A stretch of 64,000 bases of DNA. Origin: Triticum aestivum (lineage: Eukaryota > Streptophyta > Magnoliopsida > Poales > Poaceae). A model generated the notes under the pieces. It did not search any database. It had not been told where the DNA came from and saw only the letters and a list, made by a program, of their open reading frames with translations. Each line of letters opens with the position of its first letter. Position 1 is the stretch's first letter. Shown one piece after another: positions 1-11,266 of the stretch. Made by a program: the position numbers and the translations under genes. The stretch is from positions 321,763,955 through 321,827,954 of the forward strand of contig NC_057813.1 of assembly GCF_018294505.1 (NCBI RefSeq), in the 5' to 3' direction.

Positions 1-735
1 ACAATTTCATCAATACCAGTTTCAACAATACCAATAGGAATGACTATATTTGCTTGTTGTTAAGCCCGTTATAGCTAGCATATGCCTCTTTTAATGTTTT
101 TTGGTTGTTCGGTTGTTTCTAGTTAGCATATGTCCAGTTTCAATTGCTATCTTTGGTTGTTCGTAGTATGCCTTGTTTATTTCAGTTATTCAGAAAGTGA
201 TGTTCTATATGTGCAACTATTTATTGTGCATATAATTTCATCAATACCGGTTTCAACAATACCAGTAGGAATGACTATATTTGGTTGTTGTTAAGCCTGT
301 TGTAGCGAGCATATGCCTCTTTTACAGTTTTTATGTTGTTTAGTTGTTTGTAGTTAGCTATGTACAGTTTCAATTGCTATCTTTGGTTGTTCATAGTATG
401 TCTTGTTTATTTCAGTTATTCACAAAGTGATGTTCTATATGTGCAAGTATGAACTGTGTAATTCAATTTCATCAATACCGATTATACCAATATGAATGAC
501 TATATTTGGTTGTTGTTAAGCTTGTTCTAGCGAGCATATGTCTCTTTTAACGGTTTTTGGTTGTTCGGTTGTTTGTGGTTAGCATATGTCCAGCTTCAAT
601 TGTTATCTTTGGTTGTTCGCAGTATGCCTTGTTTATTTCAGTTATTCACAATGTAATGTTCTATATGTGCAAGTATGAACTGTGCAGTTCATTTCATCAA
701 TACCAGTTTCAACAATACCACTATGAATGACTACA
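1..735. repeat. Tandem repeat, 225-231 bp period, about 3.2 copies
   Basis: The landmark GAATGAC recurs at 38, 269, 494 and 725, giving spacings of 231, 225 and 231 bp. Each unit carries the same order of phrases (TTTCATCAATACC, GGTTGTTGTTAAGC, GAGCATATG, TTTATTTCAGTTATTCA). The copies differ by scattered substitutions, so this is an old tandem duplication. No open reading frame crosses it. The array starts at or before the window edge. It may be intronic sequence of the B3-like relic downstream, but that is inference. Confidence 0.85.
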
Positions 736-1377
736 TTTGGTTGCTGTTAAGCATGTTGTAGTTAACAAGTCTTTCCATTTTTATTTAACAATAACTAGTG
801 TACTTAGACCGGCACGATACTAGTTTGAATGACTATATATGCTTGTTGTTAAATGTTAGGGATGTTGAAGTTAACACACCTTTCCACTTCTTGTTTTGCT
901 TAACTAGGGTGCTTAAACCTGCACACTGAAGCTATCATTTGGATATTATGTTGTCTACCATTGATATATTTGGTTGATGTTTAGCCTGTTGTGCTTAACA
1001 TGGCTTTTGATGTATTTACACAGGACAATATTGGGAATGACTGTTGTTTTTCATAGTGGTTAGTTTCATCTCATGGCTTACATATACTCACTGTTCAGGA
1101 TATCGGTAGCTGGTCCATATAGGCCGGGGGCTGATAAGGGATTAATCGGTGAATCGGACATTTAACTGAATATATATGTAACCCATTTATCGGTAGGAAT
1201 ATATCTGAGGCGACATAGCAACATGTATTATACTGAATGTCTAAATATGCAATCCTAGGCTACATAACAATAAGGAAGAGTGTTATCTTAATGTTATTGA
1301 TGATGTCTAGATATACATAGAAGAGCAGCAACAGTTAACTGTAGTTAATTGGTCAATTTATGTAAAAATGTGATAAA
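736..1377. other. Decayed intergenic or intronic sequence
   Basis: A further diverged partial repeat (GAATGAC at about 827, then similar text near 1035) fades into AT-rich sequence. I see no coding sequence, RNA gene or clear mobile element boundary here. Confidence 0.5.
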
Positions 1378-1469
1378 CTCCCTCCTCCCCATAATATAAG
1401 ATGTTAATTCATCCAATATGTGAGTATGTTGGATGTTATAAGATCTTATATAATGGTACGGAGGGAGTG
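1378..1469. mobile_element. Stowaway-type MITE, about 92 bp
   Basis: The left end begins CTCCCTCC and the right end finishes GGAGGGAG. The inner parts (AATATAAGATGTTA and TTATAAGATCTTATATAA) are also largely inverted repeats of each other. Length and ends fit short Tc1/mariner-like Stowaway elements of grasses. It lies just upstream of the B3-like relic. Confidence 0.75.
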
Positions 1470-1529
1470 TTGTACTACATCATTGTGCAATTGTTGTTTA
1501 GCTTTTAATATTAACTTGGTGCTTTTAGG

Positions 1530-2051
1530 TACATATGTCATTGGTAAAGATCCGCGCTTTAACCTTTTGTGCGTATGGGGCAATGAGATATTGATGAACC
1601 AGCATCAATTGAGGAAAATGATCAAGATTGTTAGTAAAATGGGTCAAAAGATGGCAATTAAACTATTTGTTTACACTTTATCGAAGACAACAATGAACTG
1701 CGGGATGTTAAGTAAGAACTCTGCAACCTTCTTTTTACTGCCCATAATGAGTTGTGTTAGATGAAAATGTCTGAATCTTTTTCCTGTGTAGTGGTTCCCA
1801 AAGAAGTTTACTCAAATTACCTCTCAACCTACATGATTGGTGGGCATGCAAACGTTAAAGTATTTCTATCAAAACACGATGACTATCTAGATGTCCTCAT
1901 GAAGACAGTGAATGATGGGCGGTTGGCCATCACAAGGGGTTGGACTAGAGTCGTGGGTGCCTTCTGCATGGAGGAGGGCACAATATGGGCATTCTGCTTC
2001 ACCTTGTTCAGCAACCAGAATGTCTTTCACCTCTTTCTTTACCATCTTTAA
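1530..2051 (+). pseudogene. B3-like (REM-type) gene relic with a frameshift
   Basis: Two consecutive reading frames overlap at about 1761-1764. The first part reads VWGNEILMNQHQLRKM and VYTLSKTTMNCG. The second reads PKEVYSNYLSTYMIGG, ITRGWTRVV and EEGTIWAFCF. The GW-x-x-V followed by EG-T-x-x-F pattern resembles the C-terminal half of a plant B3 DNA-binding fold. The change of frame near 1750 and the lack of a proper start make this a broken copy. A 49 bp intron could be drawn with GT..AG ends, but that is too short to be likely in a plant. The family assignment is by recognition and is moderate; an alternative is a grass-specific gene family of unknown function. A MITE follows within 5 bp of its stop codon. 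Confidence 0.55.
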
Positions 2052-2054
2052 TAG

Positions 2055-2181
2055 TACTCCCTCCGTCCCAAAATTCCTGTCTTAGATTTGTCTAGATACG
2101 GATGTATCTAATACTAAAACGTGACTTGATACATCCGTATTTAGACAAGTTTAAGACAAGAATTTTAGGACGGAGGGAGTA
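2055..2181. mobile_element. Stowaway-type MITE, 127 bp
   Basis: The element is nearly a full-length inverted repeat, running from TACTCCCTCCGTCCCAAAAT at the left to a matching GGACGGAGGGAGTA at the right, with TA at both ends as expected for the target duplication. The centre contains GATACGGATGTATC and its inverted partner. Confidence 0.92.
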
Positions 2182-3126
2182 CAAGTATGCAACCGTGGTT
2201 CATCATTTTTTATTTGGTGCTTATGTAATTCTTTTTTATGTAATTCTTGAACATATGTACCTGTGAATTGAATAATGCATTGGTTGTTGAACCTGATGGA
2301 TATGAATAAAGTTATAGCTTACTTTCAAATTCAAATTCGGTGCAATTTTAAATAACATCAATTAAATTAGGGTGAAATTACGCTTTGCGGGTCATTACGG
2401 CGCACACGGTCTGTAAAGCACAACGTGTGTGATATACATCATAATTCGACACGGTTCACAAAGCGGAAACGTGTGTAACCATGCACACAGTTGCCGTTCG
2501 CAAAGCGTGTGTGATGTCAGATAATATCACAAACAGTGCGAGCAAACTAAATGTTTGTGATGGCCTTATTGTACATGGTTTACAATCATGAATTGTTTCT
2601 AATGTCGTACACATCGTAAACGTTGCACCACAGAATAGCGTGTGCGATAGTTTTCCTGTACGACACTGTTATGCTGGTCTGACGTTTCATAATCCTATCC
2701 GACACTCGTATGATGATTAGTTAATCTTCTTAATTATATATTGCATACGGTTTGGGAGAAGTGAATGTGTGTGATTGTCTGCTTATCATACACGTTTTAT
2801 AATCATGAACTGTTTATGATGGTGCGCATCGTAAATGTATCACCACAGAATACTGACTGCGATGGTAATGCGAGCACAAATGAGTAGTAAGGATGGAGCG
2901 TTTGGGATATTCGAGATATCGCAAACAGATGTCAAAAGACTCGCATTTGGGATAGATGTCGGTATCGCATATGCTTGGTTATGCAAAATGTATGCATTGC
3001 TGCTCCCTATCCCCGATAGTTTCTGGGTCGTGTGGGAAGGACCCTCATATCGCACACACACAGGCAAGGCGGCGGTTTAAAATACCATCGCGAAAAGGGG
3101 TTAAAAATCGTTTGTATAGCAGCACG
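2182..3126. other. Unclassified repetitive sequence
   Basis: From about 2370 the sequence has many near-repeats of CACACG, CGTGTGTGAT and CATCGTAAACGT on both strands, for example near 2420, 2480, 2590 and 2770. This is the look of the subterminal part of a DNA transposon. I could not find matching terminal inverted repeats or a target duplication. Short open frames at 2835-3080 on both strands look random. Confidence 0.4.
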
Positions 3127-4480
3127 CTATACTAGTGGTAGATCGTCCGGACCCGGAGCCTTCAAAACACCTATACTGAATAATGCTTTTTTGACTTCTT
3201 CCTCAGTATAAGGAGCAAGCATAGACTCATTCATATAGCTTGTAACACAGTTTTTTACTTTATTTAAAACATCCTTGTTCGGTACATTAACCTCTGAAGA
3301 GAAAAGGTTCTGAAAGTATTCGCTAATCAAGCTACTCATCAGACTCATTATCTTCTCTCCGAACTCCTTGTTCATCCAACAATTTCCTGATATGATTTCT
3401 CTTCTTACGAGCTGTTGCAAAATTGTTAAAAAAACTTGGTATTCCTATTGCCAAACTTCAGCCAGTTCGCACGACTCCATTGTACCAATAAATTTCTTCC
3501 TTTTTCAAGTTCTCCACTATTTCAATGAGTAAGTGTCGTTGTCGGTCCGCCGCCTTGTCAGTGAGGGGGGCCAACCGCAGCTGTTCCAACTCAGCCTTGA
3601 GCTCTTTTAGGCGGCGATGAGGTGCCTTCAGGATCTCCCTATCCCAGTCATGCATGGTTGGTGCTGTTGTACGCGCTGACAAAGATGTCGTAGGATCTGT
3701 GTGCTCCCATGCATCTGTTACTAGCTGCATAATATTCTCCTCCTAAAGCCACCACGCCTCAAATTTCTTCACATATGCGCGTTGCTGGTCACCCTGCACA
3801 TCGCCCTCTTTGTCCACAAAGATCGGTCAATGATCAGATTTTTGTGCGTTGCGTTGATCACCTTAGCATGCGGAAAGAGACCATGAAATTGCCCATTACA
3901 CACGGCCCTATGAGACATTCCCGTAGCCTCCTCCTTCGCCAAGTGAATTGATCTCCTGAGAACCCCATATCTTCTGACTCACATTCTACTAGAGCATCTC
4001 TGAATTTCTCCATCATACTCATCGGCCATGGCGCCCCTCCCTCCTTTTCATGAGAATATAGCATCTCGTTAAAGTCACCTGCCACTAGCCACAGTATACA
4101 GATCTACTTAGAGAGTATGAATATAGCCCCAAGAGAGGTGCTTATTTTCCCACTTTGGCTCCTCATAGAAGCCCGTAAATCTCTACGTCTTCTCCCGCGA
4201 GCTACCCGCTAGCACATCAATGAAGTTTTCGCTCTTGTCCCCAACCTGGATAGTAATCAGGTTACGCCAAAACAGGAGCAAGCCACCACTTGCACCTGCA
4301 CTCGTGAACGTCCACCTTGTCCATCTTAAGTTTTTTCCTCAACTTTTCTGCCTTAACTGTGTTATATGTTTCAGACAGGAAAATAAAATCATTCTTGGCC
4401 CCCATTGCTTCTCCTTGGTGTTGGCCACACCATGGCAGTTCCAACACAAGAGTTTCATTGCTGACTGTATCATGTGATCG
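3127..4480 (-). mobile_element. LINE (L1-like) fragment, endonuclease plus start of reverse transcriptase
   Basis: Read on the minus strand, 4450-4262 encodes the start of an apurinic-type endonuclease (LELPWCGQ and NDFIFLSETYN, the WNCRG and FLxET blocks in shifted frames). 4085-3858 continues it with AGDFNEMLYSHEK and GFSGDQFTWRR, the typical GDFN and G-x-x-FTW motifs. 3420-3127 gives the linker and the start of the reverse transcriptase (YTEEEVKKALFSIGVLKAPGPD). Frames are broken at several points, and the catalytic FADD part is absent because the homology stops near 3127. It is a dead, 3'-truncated copy. Confidence 0.82.
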
Positions 4481-4736
4481 ACGTTGAAGAAACTCCTCGT
4501 CAGCGAATCACCCGTAGGACTGCGGATCCCAGCTTAGCATCAATGATTAACGATGAAAACTCCCAACCAGCGTAGCCGCCGGAGATCAATAGATCCCAGC
4601 TTTGCAGCAGTGATCAACGACAAAACTCTCGGTCAGCAGAGCCGCCGGGGAAACAGAAAACAGATGCGAGGGTATGCAATCGCCGCCGCTAGGAGCTGTG
4701 TCTCCCGGTCAGACTCATGTGTGGACACTTGTGATG

Positions 4737-4821
4737 TACTCTCTCCCTAAAGAAATATAAGAGCGTTTAGATCACTAAAATAGTGATCTAAACACTCTTA
4801 TATTTCTTTACAGAGGGAGTA
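4737..4821. mobile_element. Stowaway-type MITE, 85 bp
   Basis: An almost perfect hairpin of 85 bp: TACTCTCTCCCTAAAGAAAT at the left and its inverted partner ending CAGAGGGAGTA at the right, with a short centre near TAAAATAG. TA is present at both ends. Confidence 0.9.
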
Positions 4822-4935
4822 GATTGGAGATGCCCTAACTACTCACAATATTTTTCACTGCAGTGGTATATTCAATAAAAAGGCTCAATGTACATCAACA
4901 ATTACATTACATTCTGGCATGAAGTAATTGAGATT

Positions 4936-5075
4936 TATCAGCATCCATATACAATTCACAACAGGTACTTTATCAGCATCCACATACAATTCACAACAGG
5001 TACTTTATCAGCATCCACATACAATTCACAACAGGTACTTTATCAGCATCCACATACAATTCACAACTGGTACTT
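4936..5075. repeat. Minisatellite, 4 copies of 35 bp
   Basis: Copies start at 4936, 4971, 5006 and 5041, each beginning TATCAGCATCCA and ending GGTACTT. Copies 2 and 3 are identical, copy 1 has one change (CATATAC) and copy 4 one change (AACTGG). The array lies 272-411 bp past the stop codon of the TM9SF gene, so it is probably in or next to its 3' untranslated region. Confidence 0.97.
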
Positions 5076-5287
5076 CACAGGCATCCTCGTGATCCAAATG
5101 CTAAAGCCAAAAAAAGGACAAGAGAATAAAACTCACGGAGCTAGCTATGATAGTTTAACCATGGATAACACATCACCACTTCATCTTAACAGCCAGCTTT
5201 CAGAACTCAGAACTGATGCCACAGATAGCTAAATTTAGAGGGCGGCATTCACTGGCCACAGCATCGACCTTCACCATGTCAACAGAA

Positions 5288-5365
5288 AACTAGGGAGAAG
5301 AGCACTGTTACTCAATCTTCACAGACAACTAGGGAGAAGAGCACTGTTACTCAATCTTCACAGAC
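5288..5365. repeat. 39-bp tandem duplication across the TM9SF stop codon
   Basis: Two identical 39-bp copies, 5288-5326 and 5327-5365, start AACTAGGGAGAAG and end CTTCACAGAC. The right copy holds the last codons and stop of the minus-strand TM9SF gene (stop at 5347-5349). The left copy repeats that end in the 3' untranslated region. Identity of the copies points to a recent event. Confidence 0.97.
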
Positions 5366-8300
5366 GAGTAAATCAGCCTAGTGAACATTAAACAGGCGTA
5401 GAATCCAATTGTACCCGTCAAGGCAAAGAACGCATACGAGGCGATGAGCATGTAGCCGAAGTAAAGGATGGCTGACACAAACTTTGTGATCTCCAGCTTT
5501 GTGTAGAAGTAGAAAGTCGCATATAGGAAGAGGTACAGGGCAGAAGATCCTGATGTCAAGTATGATCTCCACCACCACAGGTAATCCTCACTGCATAGCT
5601 GGAAGTAGCAGAGCACAATCGAGATCTCAGCACATGTGACGATTAGAATAAGGAAGACAAGGAAGAGGAACCCAAAGATGTAGTAGAATTGGTGCAGCCA
5701 GATGGAGGTCAGGATAAAGAAGAGCTCAATGAACACAGCTCCAAATGGAAGGATCCCTCCAATTAGAATCGAAAAGATTGAGTTCATGTACCAGGCTTGC
5801 TCAGGTACCTGCCTGGGTATCTTGTTTGTTTTCACTGGGTCTTCAATGGCTGGTTTCTTGAAACCAAGGTAACTCCCAACAAACACTAAAGGCACCGAGA
5901 TACCAAACCAAAGGAGGACAAGGGCAAACATTGTGGTGAATGGAACTGCACCAGAGGACTTCTGCCCCCAGATAAGAATATTCAAGAAGAAGAAAACAGT
6001 GAACACACTGCCAGGGAAGGTGAATGCTGTCCTCAAGGCAATGTTCTTCCACTCTGAGCCCTTGAACAACTTGTAAAGACGTGAAGAAGAGTAGCCAGCA
6101 AGCAAACCCATGAAAACCCAAAGCAAGAGCATAGCTGTCATCAGTCCACCTCTGTTGGATGGAGAAAGGAAGCCAAGGACTGCAAAGACCATCGTGACAA
6201 GCATCATGCCAAAAAACTGGACACCTGTACCAACATAAACACAGAGCCAATCAGAGTTGGCAGGCGGCCTGAAAACATCACCATGAACAAGCTTCCATCC
6301 AGTTTCTTCTTGGGCTTCCTCCTGAGTCTCAAGCTGGTTATACTTGGAGATGTCCCGATAAAGGGTCCGAAGCATGATCATTGCAACCATTCCGGAAAGG
6401 AAGAGAACGATCATGAGAGAATTTACAATGGAGAACCAATGGATTTGATCGTCTGTCATCAGCAGATAACTATCCCAGCGAGATGCCCACTTGATATCAC
6501 TCTCCTGCAAGTTGATAAGAGTAGTTGAAAGAATTAGTAAATAATATCAAGCTCCGCCTAGGACACACTAAACAATACTATAGCAAATACAATCACTTCA
6601 ATAGTGTCGAACCTAAAAGGTTTACACATTAATTATCACCTTGAAATCCACATCGTATGTGAAGACAATGTCTTTGCCAGCTTCAACCTCCTGAGGAGAA
6701 TCAGATGATGTAATTATACGTTTCGCATTCGGATCGCAAGTGGTCAGATGAGTCTTCTTGTCATTCCACTGTCCATATTCGTGCTTGACACTGCAGCATA
6801 TGCCATTGTTTTTCAGATTCAAATCACCACAACCTGAATTTTCAAATAATTACAAGCTCAAATGTACCTGTAGGGTTTTACTTCAAAGGCCACTATCCTA
6901 GAAACATCCCTTTGTGCATCCCTGTGATATTTCACCGTGAAGGACAAATGATTGTGGATGAAGTACTTTTCATCCTTACTCTGTCAAACAACCAAGAAAA
7001 GTAAAGTGCACAGAAGAACTTTGCCCCCAGATGACATTTGATCAATACATAATAGTTTAACTTACCCCTGAGTATTGTCCTTTGGCTCCAACATGGAACC
7101 CATGTTGATAGAAATAAGCACCTTCTTGATCCACTCTTTGAATAGGAACAACTAGAGGTAGGTTGTCAAGAATCCTGTTGGATGTAGAGAATTTATGTGA
7201 GACCTACCGATAGACATCAATAAAATCTTAGATAATCCAGAAATTAAATGACTAACATACATGTTCACGCGGTACTCATCTTCAATCTTTTCCTTGAGAA
7301 CCTTTCCTTCTTTTTCCCCAACTGAAATCTTGCAGACTATTTGACACATCTGAGGTACCCTCATTTCAAACTGGAAAACATAGACATGAAAAGTTAAAGG
7401 CCAACTGTGCAAAGTACCGGGCAAAGAAAACAATGGATAGAAAAAGAACAAACCACATATGGAGAGTTCTCAATGCGATCCCCACGGAGAACTTCACCCA
7501 GATTTTCAGCACTGTCAACGATCGTATCTGGCTTGCAGAATGGGAGAGAGTAGAAGGAGTAGGGAAGTTGTGTCTTAATTGAAGTCAGTTTATTGACTTT
7601 CACAGGGAGATGGTCTTTCTGCATTGAACCATAATAATTCAGTTAGCAGTTGCATACGAACAAGTGAATCCCAGTTAACTGAACTCTAAGGGGGAAAAAA
7701 GGTGAGCATGGAGCATGGCCCAAAACTTGCATAAACCATTTACCAGCTTACTGCATAATGTATGCTAGTAAGTTGGATATGAATTATTAGATGGAGATTC
7801 AAATCTTTGAGTTATCAACCAACAAATGTAATTCCTATGAAAATCGTTTGAATCAAAGAAGCACTGACACTGTTGAAAAGGGCCACACATCCTAGCGAAC
7901 TCCAGTTTTAAAGGCCAATGTTTTTTCCCACCTGAGATTTTACAGCTTATAAACGAGCAAATCTGCATTCCAAAACTTAGTCGGTCCTCGAAAATCACTT
8001 AGGCAACTTATATCACGATTTAATGACAAGCATTGACGACCATAAATCATCTTTTAAATCCGCATTGCCGCCAGCGCACCAGCTGCCAATCAGCCGTCAA
8101 TCTCCGTGCATTGACTACTAAATCTCGTCACCCCATTCCCATGGCATGTTCATTCGTCCTAACGCACAAGCAGGCGCGGGGGCAACCATAATTTCGAGCG
8201 ACAAGCATAGTTCTAAGTTTGGCTTCTCGAAATGCATACACTCCGCGCACCACCTACATTGCGCGAGGCCACATCACAATCTAACCCCGTGACAGCACGG

Positions 8301-8563
8301 AGATCTCCGAGACACCCAGCCGCGCGAGCCCAGATCTGGGCATGCTGCGCCCAGATCCGACCAGAACACGATCCTGCACGGGAGGGGTCCACGCAAGCAG
8401 GGAGGAAATAGAGTTTGCCGCAAGATAGTACGGTGGGTACCTTTTCGAAGTCGTTGGGCGCGACGCCCGGGAGGTAGAATCCGGCGGCCGGGACCACAAG
8501 GAGGCAGAGCGCGGCGAGGACGACGGACAGAGCCGCCGCCGTCGCCGGCAGCGATATCGTCAT
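5347..8563 (-). CDS. Transmembrane nine superfamily protein (plant TMN/TM9SF, TMN7-like)
   Basis: This is an intact gene of seven coding exons: 8563-8441, 7618-7454, 7370-7261, 7174-7066, 6980-6868, 6790-6640 and 6504-5347. All introns are GT..AG and all phases match, giving 642 residues, normal for the family. The ATG at 8561-8563 starts a signal peptide (about residues 1-28, LSVVLAALCLLVV) followed by FYLPGVAPNDFEK, the conserved start of the mature lumenal domain. Conserved blocks include CKPDTIVDSAENLGEVLRG and GFHVGAKGQYSG. The last exon (from residue 258) holds the nine membrane segments, the first at about 281-302. The C-terminus KIE matches the KXD/E signal that holds plant TMN proteins in the Golgi through COPI. 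The protein is expected in Golgi and endosomal membranes; its molecular role in plants is poorly defined. A GTG upstream in frame (8596) is not a likely start. The exon calls are mine by eye. Confidence 0.95.
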
Positions 8564-8778
8564 GGGGAACGGAGGCGGTGGGCGAGGGTCGCTCACGGTT
8601 CGCTCGAGCGCTCGGGCCGGTGAGAGTGGCGAGAGGAGAATGGCTTTTCCGTTGCGACGAGGTGGTGTTTTAATGGAGAAAGAAAATGCGAAAGCGTCGT
8701 ATCCCTACCTACCTTTTTTGTTTTTTCATACTTTTTTCTTTTTCGTAAATACGCAAAGTTCACGCATCTTTTCATTAA
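8564..8778 (-). promoter_or_regulatory. 5' leader and remaining proximal upstream strip of the TM9SF gene
   Basis: These 215 bp are all that remains between the TM9SF ATG and the Helitron. The part next to the ATG is GC-rich with CCGCC-type repeats, as in grass 5' leaders. Further up there is a pyrimidine/purine-biased A/T stretch (8705-8775). I see no convincing TATA box, so the transcription start is not placed. Confidence 0.5.
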
Positions 8779-10412
8779 CTAGGTAATTGCCCGTGCGTTG
8801 CTACAGGAGATAAATAATTTTCAACGCACCATTGTGTTTAGAGATCATCAGATAATCTACCTAATCCTATAAACATGTTGTTTTGAGCCACATTAAGATA
8901 CATGAGCATCAGTTTTTCATTGCAATGTCAAAATGTCAGAAAAGGTGAAAATAAATTTCTTGCTTTCCTATTTAATTCCAAAGTGAAAGTAACTCGAGCA
9001 TGTCAAATACCAAAGTCCAGCAAACCCACGTGCAATGACAACTTTTTTATCTAATCTTGGTAAAAGATTCATATATAAATAATAAAACACGAAAGAGATA
9101 TTTAGTACGTACCATGTAGCCCCTTTTGATGTTCTGACCAGAGATATAATGCTTTAGTGAGGTCAAAACTCCTGAGCTAATAGATAAACTAATTATCAGG
9201 ATCCTAAAGAAACAATTACATAATTTGTGAACGCACCATACTAAACAAAATAAAATTTATTCATCTGTACGTACACACAGTTTGACATACAAATTTCTTG
9301 CACACATTACAGAGTTAGCAATTCATGCTCCTTGCTAATATCGTAAAGCAGATTAAATAAACAAGGGTGCTTCTGAGCAAATTTTTATCTTCATATAATC
9401 CACGAACTGCACAATGCAAGTCCTTAGCAGAAGGGGTGGAGAGCCATGGTCCTTTTCTCAGATCAAAGAACCGGAAAAAAAATGCGCAGTGGAAGCAGTG
9501 CTTTCCTTGGGTGGTGAATTGGTTCCATTCCCGGCGCACGCAGGTGTAGTCATTACCGATGTACACTATGAAGAGGAATACGACAACAAGAGCGCGTCGG
9601 CATCAAGCACCGACCCGTCAAGGCCGCGGGGCCTGACGAGCAGGTGCATAAGCACGTCTACAAAGAACGACACTGTCCGCGGCGCACACACACACGTCCT
9701 CCATCTCCCGACAATGGTTGTGCGTGGCCATGCAGCACCACGCCCTCCATGAGTACTCTTCCTCCCGCAACGAGCGCCGCCAGCCCGTCCATGAGATCTA
9801 CCCACGCAATCCTGCATAACCGCCTTGCCGCTCGCCACCACGCGCCCTTGGACACCAAAGTGAGTGCATTATGAGATTATCTGCCAAATTACCATATGCA
9901 TTTGGCGTAGACCAATCATATCTGCATTGCCACATTGTATATTACCCTGATTGCTCCATAGAATGGAGAAATGGGCAGTTCCCGCAGTGATTTATACTAC
10001 CGCGATTACTTCCTGAAAACCGTGATTACATGCCTGTTTTACAGCCTTCTATATTATGGTGTGATTTCTATTACCATGATTGATCCGTATATTACAAGAT
10101 AGGCATGTAAATCACACCGAGGTTGCTTCCTGAAAATACCAGGAAGTTGCCCTGTAAGTTTTCCTATTGATGTAAATAAATCAAAGTGAGTTATTGGCAT
10201 ACCAAACGGAATTTATCAGCTTACCAAACCGAATGTAAGTTACCCCACCCGACTGATATGCAGGAGTTTCCTTACCGATTGAAAATCGAGTTGACTAAAA
10301 ATAGGAAGGGAAAAAACGTGTGTGGGTGGGATCGTGGGGGTGACGAAGGGGTTGGACGACGAACGACGTAAGAGGGGAGACGAAACATTCCGTTTCTTTT
10401 AGGTAGTAGAGA
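8779..10412 (-). mobile_element. Non-autonomous Helitron, 1,634 bp
   Basis: On the minus strand the element begins TCTCTACTACCTAAAAG at 10412 and ends with CTAG at 8782-8779. Upstream of the CTAG lies a short hairpin (CCTGT-AGCAACGC-ACGGG, with one T.G pair), followed by CAATTAC. It sits between a host A (10413) and a host T (8778) on that strand, the AT target expected for Helitrons. The CCCGTGCGTTGC tail is typical of grass Helitrons. No Rep/helicase gene is present, so it depends on a partner. A GC-rich inner part (about 9480-9860) differs in base use from the AT-rich ends and could be a captured gene fragment; I do not recognise it. The 3' end faces the TM9SF gene on the same strand. Confidence 0.85.
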
Positions 10413-10430
10413 TATAGAAGGAATAAGAAA

Positions 10431-10598
10431 TACTCTCTTCGTTCCTAAATATTTATCTTTTTAGAGATTTCAAATAGACTACCACATACGGATGTATATA
10501 GACATGTTTTATAGTGTAGATTCGCTCATTTTGCTCTGTATGTAGTCATTCGTTGAAATCTCTAGAAAGACAAATATTTAGGAACAGAGGGACTAGTA
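10431..10598. mobile_element. Stowaway-type MITE, about 165 bp
   Basis: Left end TACTCTCTTCGTTCCTAAAT and right end ATTTAGGAACAGAGGGACTA are inverted repeats, and the inner blocks AGAGATTTCAA and TTGAAATCTCT also pair. It lies 18 bp from the Helitron 5' end. The right boundary is uncertain by 3 bp because TAGTA offers two TA sites. Confidence 0.85.
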
Positions 10599-11266
10599 CG
10601 GATAAGGATACATTGCATGACACGAACGCAAAGAGGCATGAACATGGCACCTGAAACAAAGAAGGGTGTTCGGCCCAAACATAGAAAACTACATAGCTAT
10701 ACCCATCGAGCCCGAAACAAGAGAGGTGGGCCGAACCAACAAAACGACTAACATCACCAAATACTAGCACCAGGGACACCGAGAGCGAGCAAGATTGCCC
10801 CTTCAAGAAGGAAAAACGACACGCAACACCGCCGCCATCTGGATAACCGGACTTAGGGTACCCCCTGTGCGTGAAGAGGGGCGTAGATGAAGGTCGGGGC
10901 AGCAGCCGAGCAGAGATTTCTCCCTGGCTTGATTCTGAGCAATCCTATAGCCGCCGGATCCGGAAAATTGAGATGGGGAAGTCATTGTTGGCTGGAGCCG
11001 CCAAATCTGGGGGGGGGGGGTATGCCGCCGGAAGGTGGCACCTGACGCCACCAGACACACGGCAAAGGATCTGGCACAAAGCGAGGCGCAGAGGAACATC
11101 ATCAGAGGTGCAGTGAGGCAGAGAGAACCGACGCGGGGGAAGCAGCAGCGACAAAGCGACGCAAGGAAGAGTTTGTAGTTGTGCTCCTTCCAGCTCATTC
11201 GGCCATCCAGGATCTGAGTTGTCACTCGAGAACGTAGGTCCTGAGGCTGCCGGGGCCGAGGAAACA
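10599..11266. other. Unassigned GC-rich sequence, left half of the CRM-like insertion site
   Basis: No recognisable protein. Together with 20051-20811 it formed one stretch before the Gypsy element inserted at 11267. The last five bases (AAACA, 11262-11266) are the left target duplication. The minus-strand frame 11318-10803 has no family features and looks like chance in GC-rich sequence; a LINE 5' leader is possible but unproven. A run of ten G lies at about 11010. Confidence 0.4.

Noticed and set aside
2835..3080. Opposed short frames in the unclassified repeat
   Set aside because: They mirror each other on both strands and show no family features.
8213..8440. Extension of TM9SF exon 1 beyond residue 41
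   Set aside because: The exon ends at AAG|GTACCC and the next exon restores the conserved family sequence; the extension is intron.
8562..8786. Plus-strand frame opposite the TM9SF start
   Set aside because: No family features; it lies opposite the gene's 5' leader and ends in the Helitron.
9315..9874. Possible gene inside the Helitron
   Set aside because: Several overlapping GC-rich frames on both strands, none with a recognisable domain. A captured fragment is possible but not shown.
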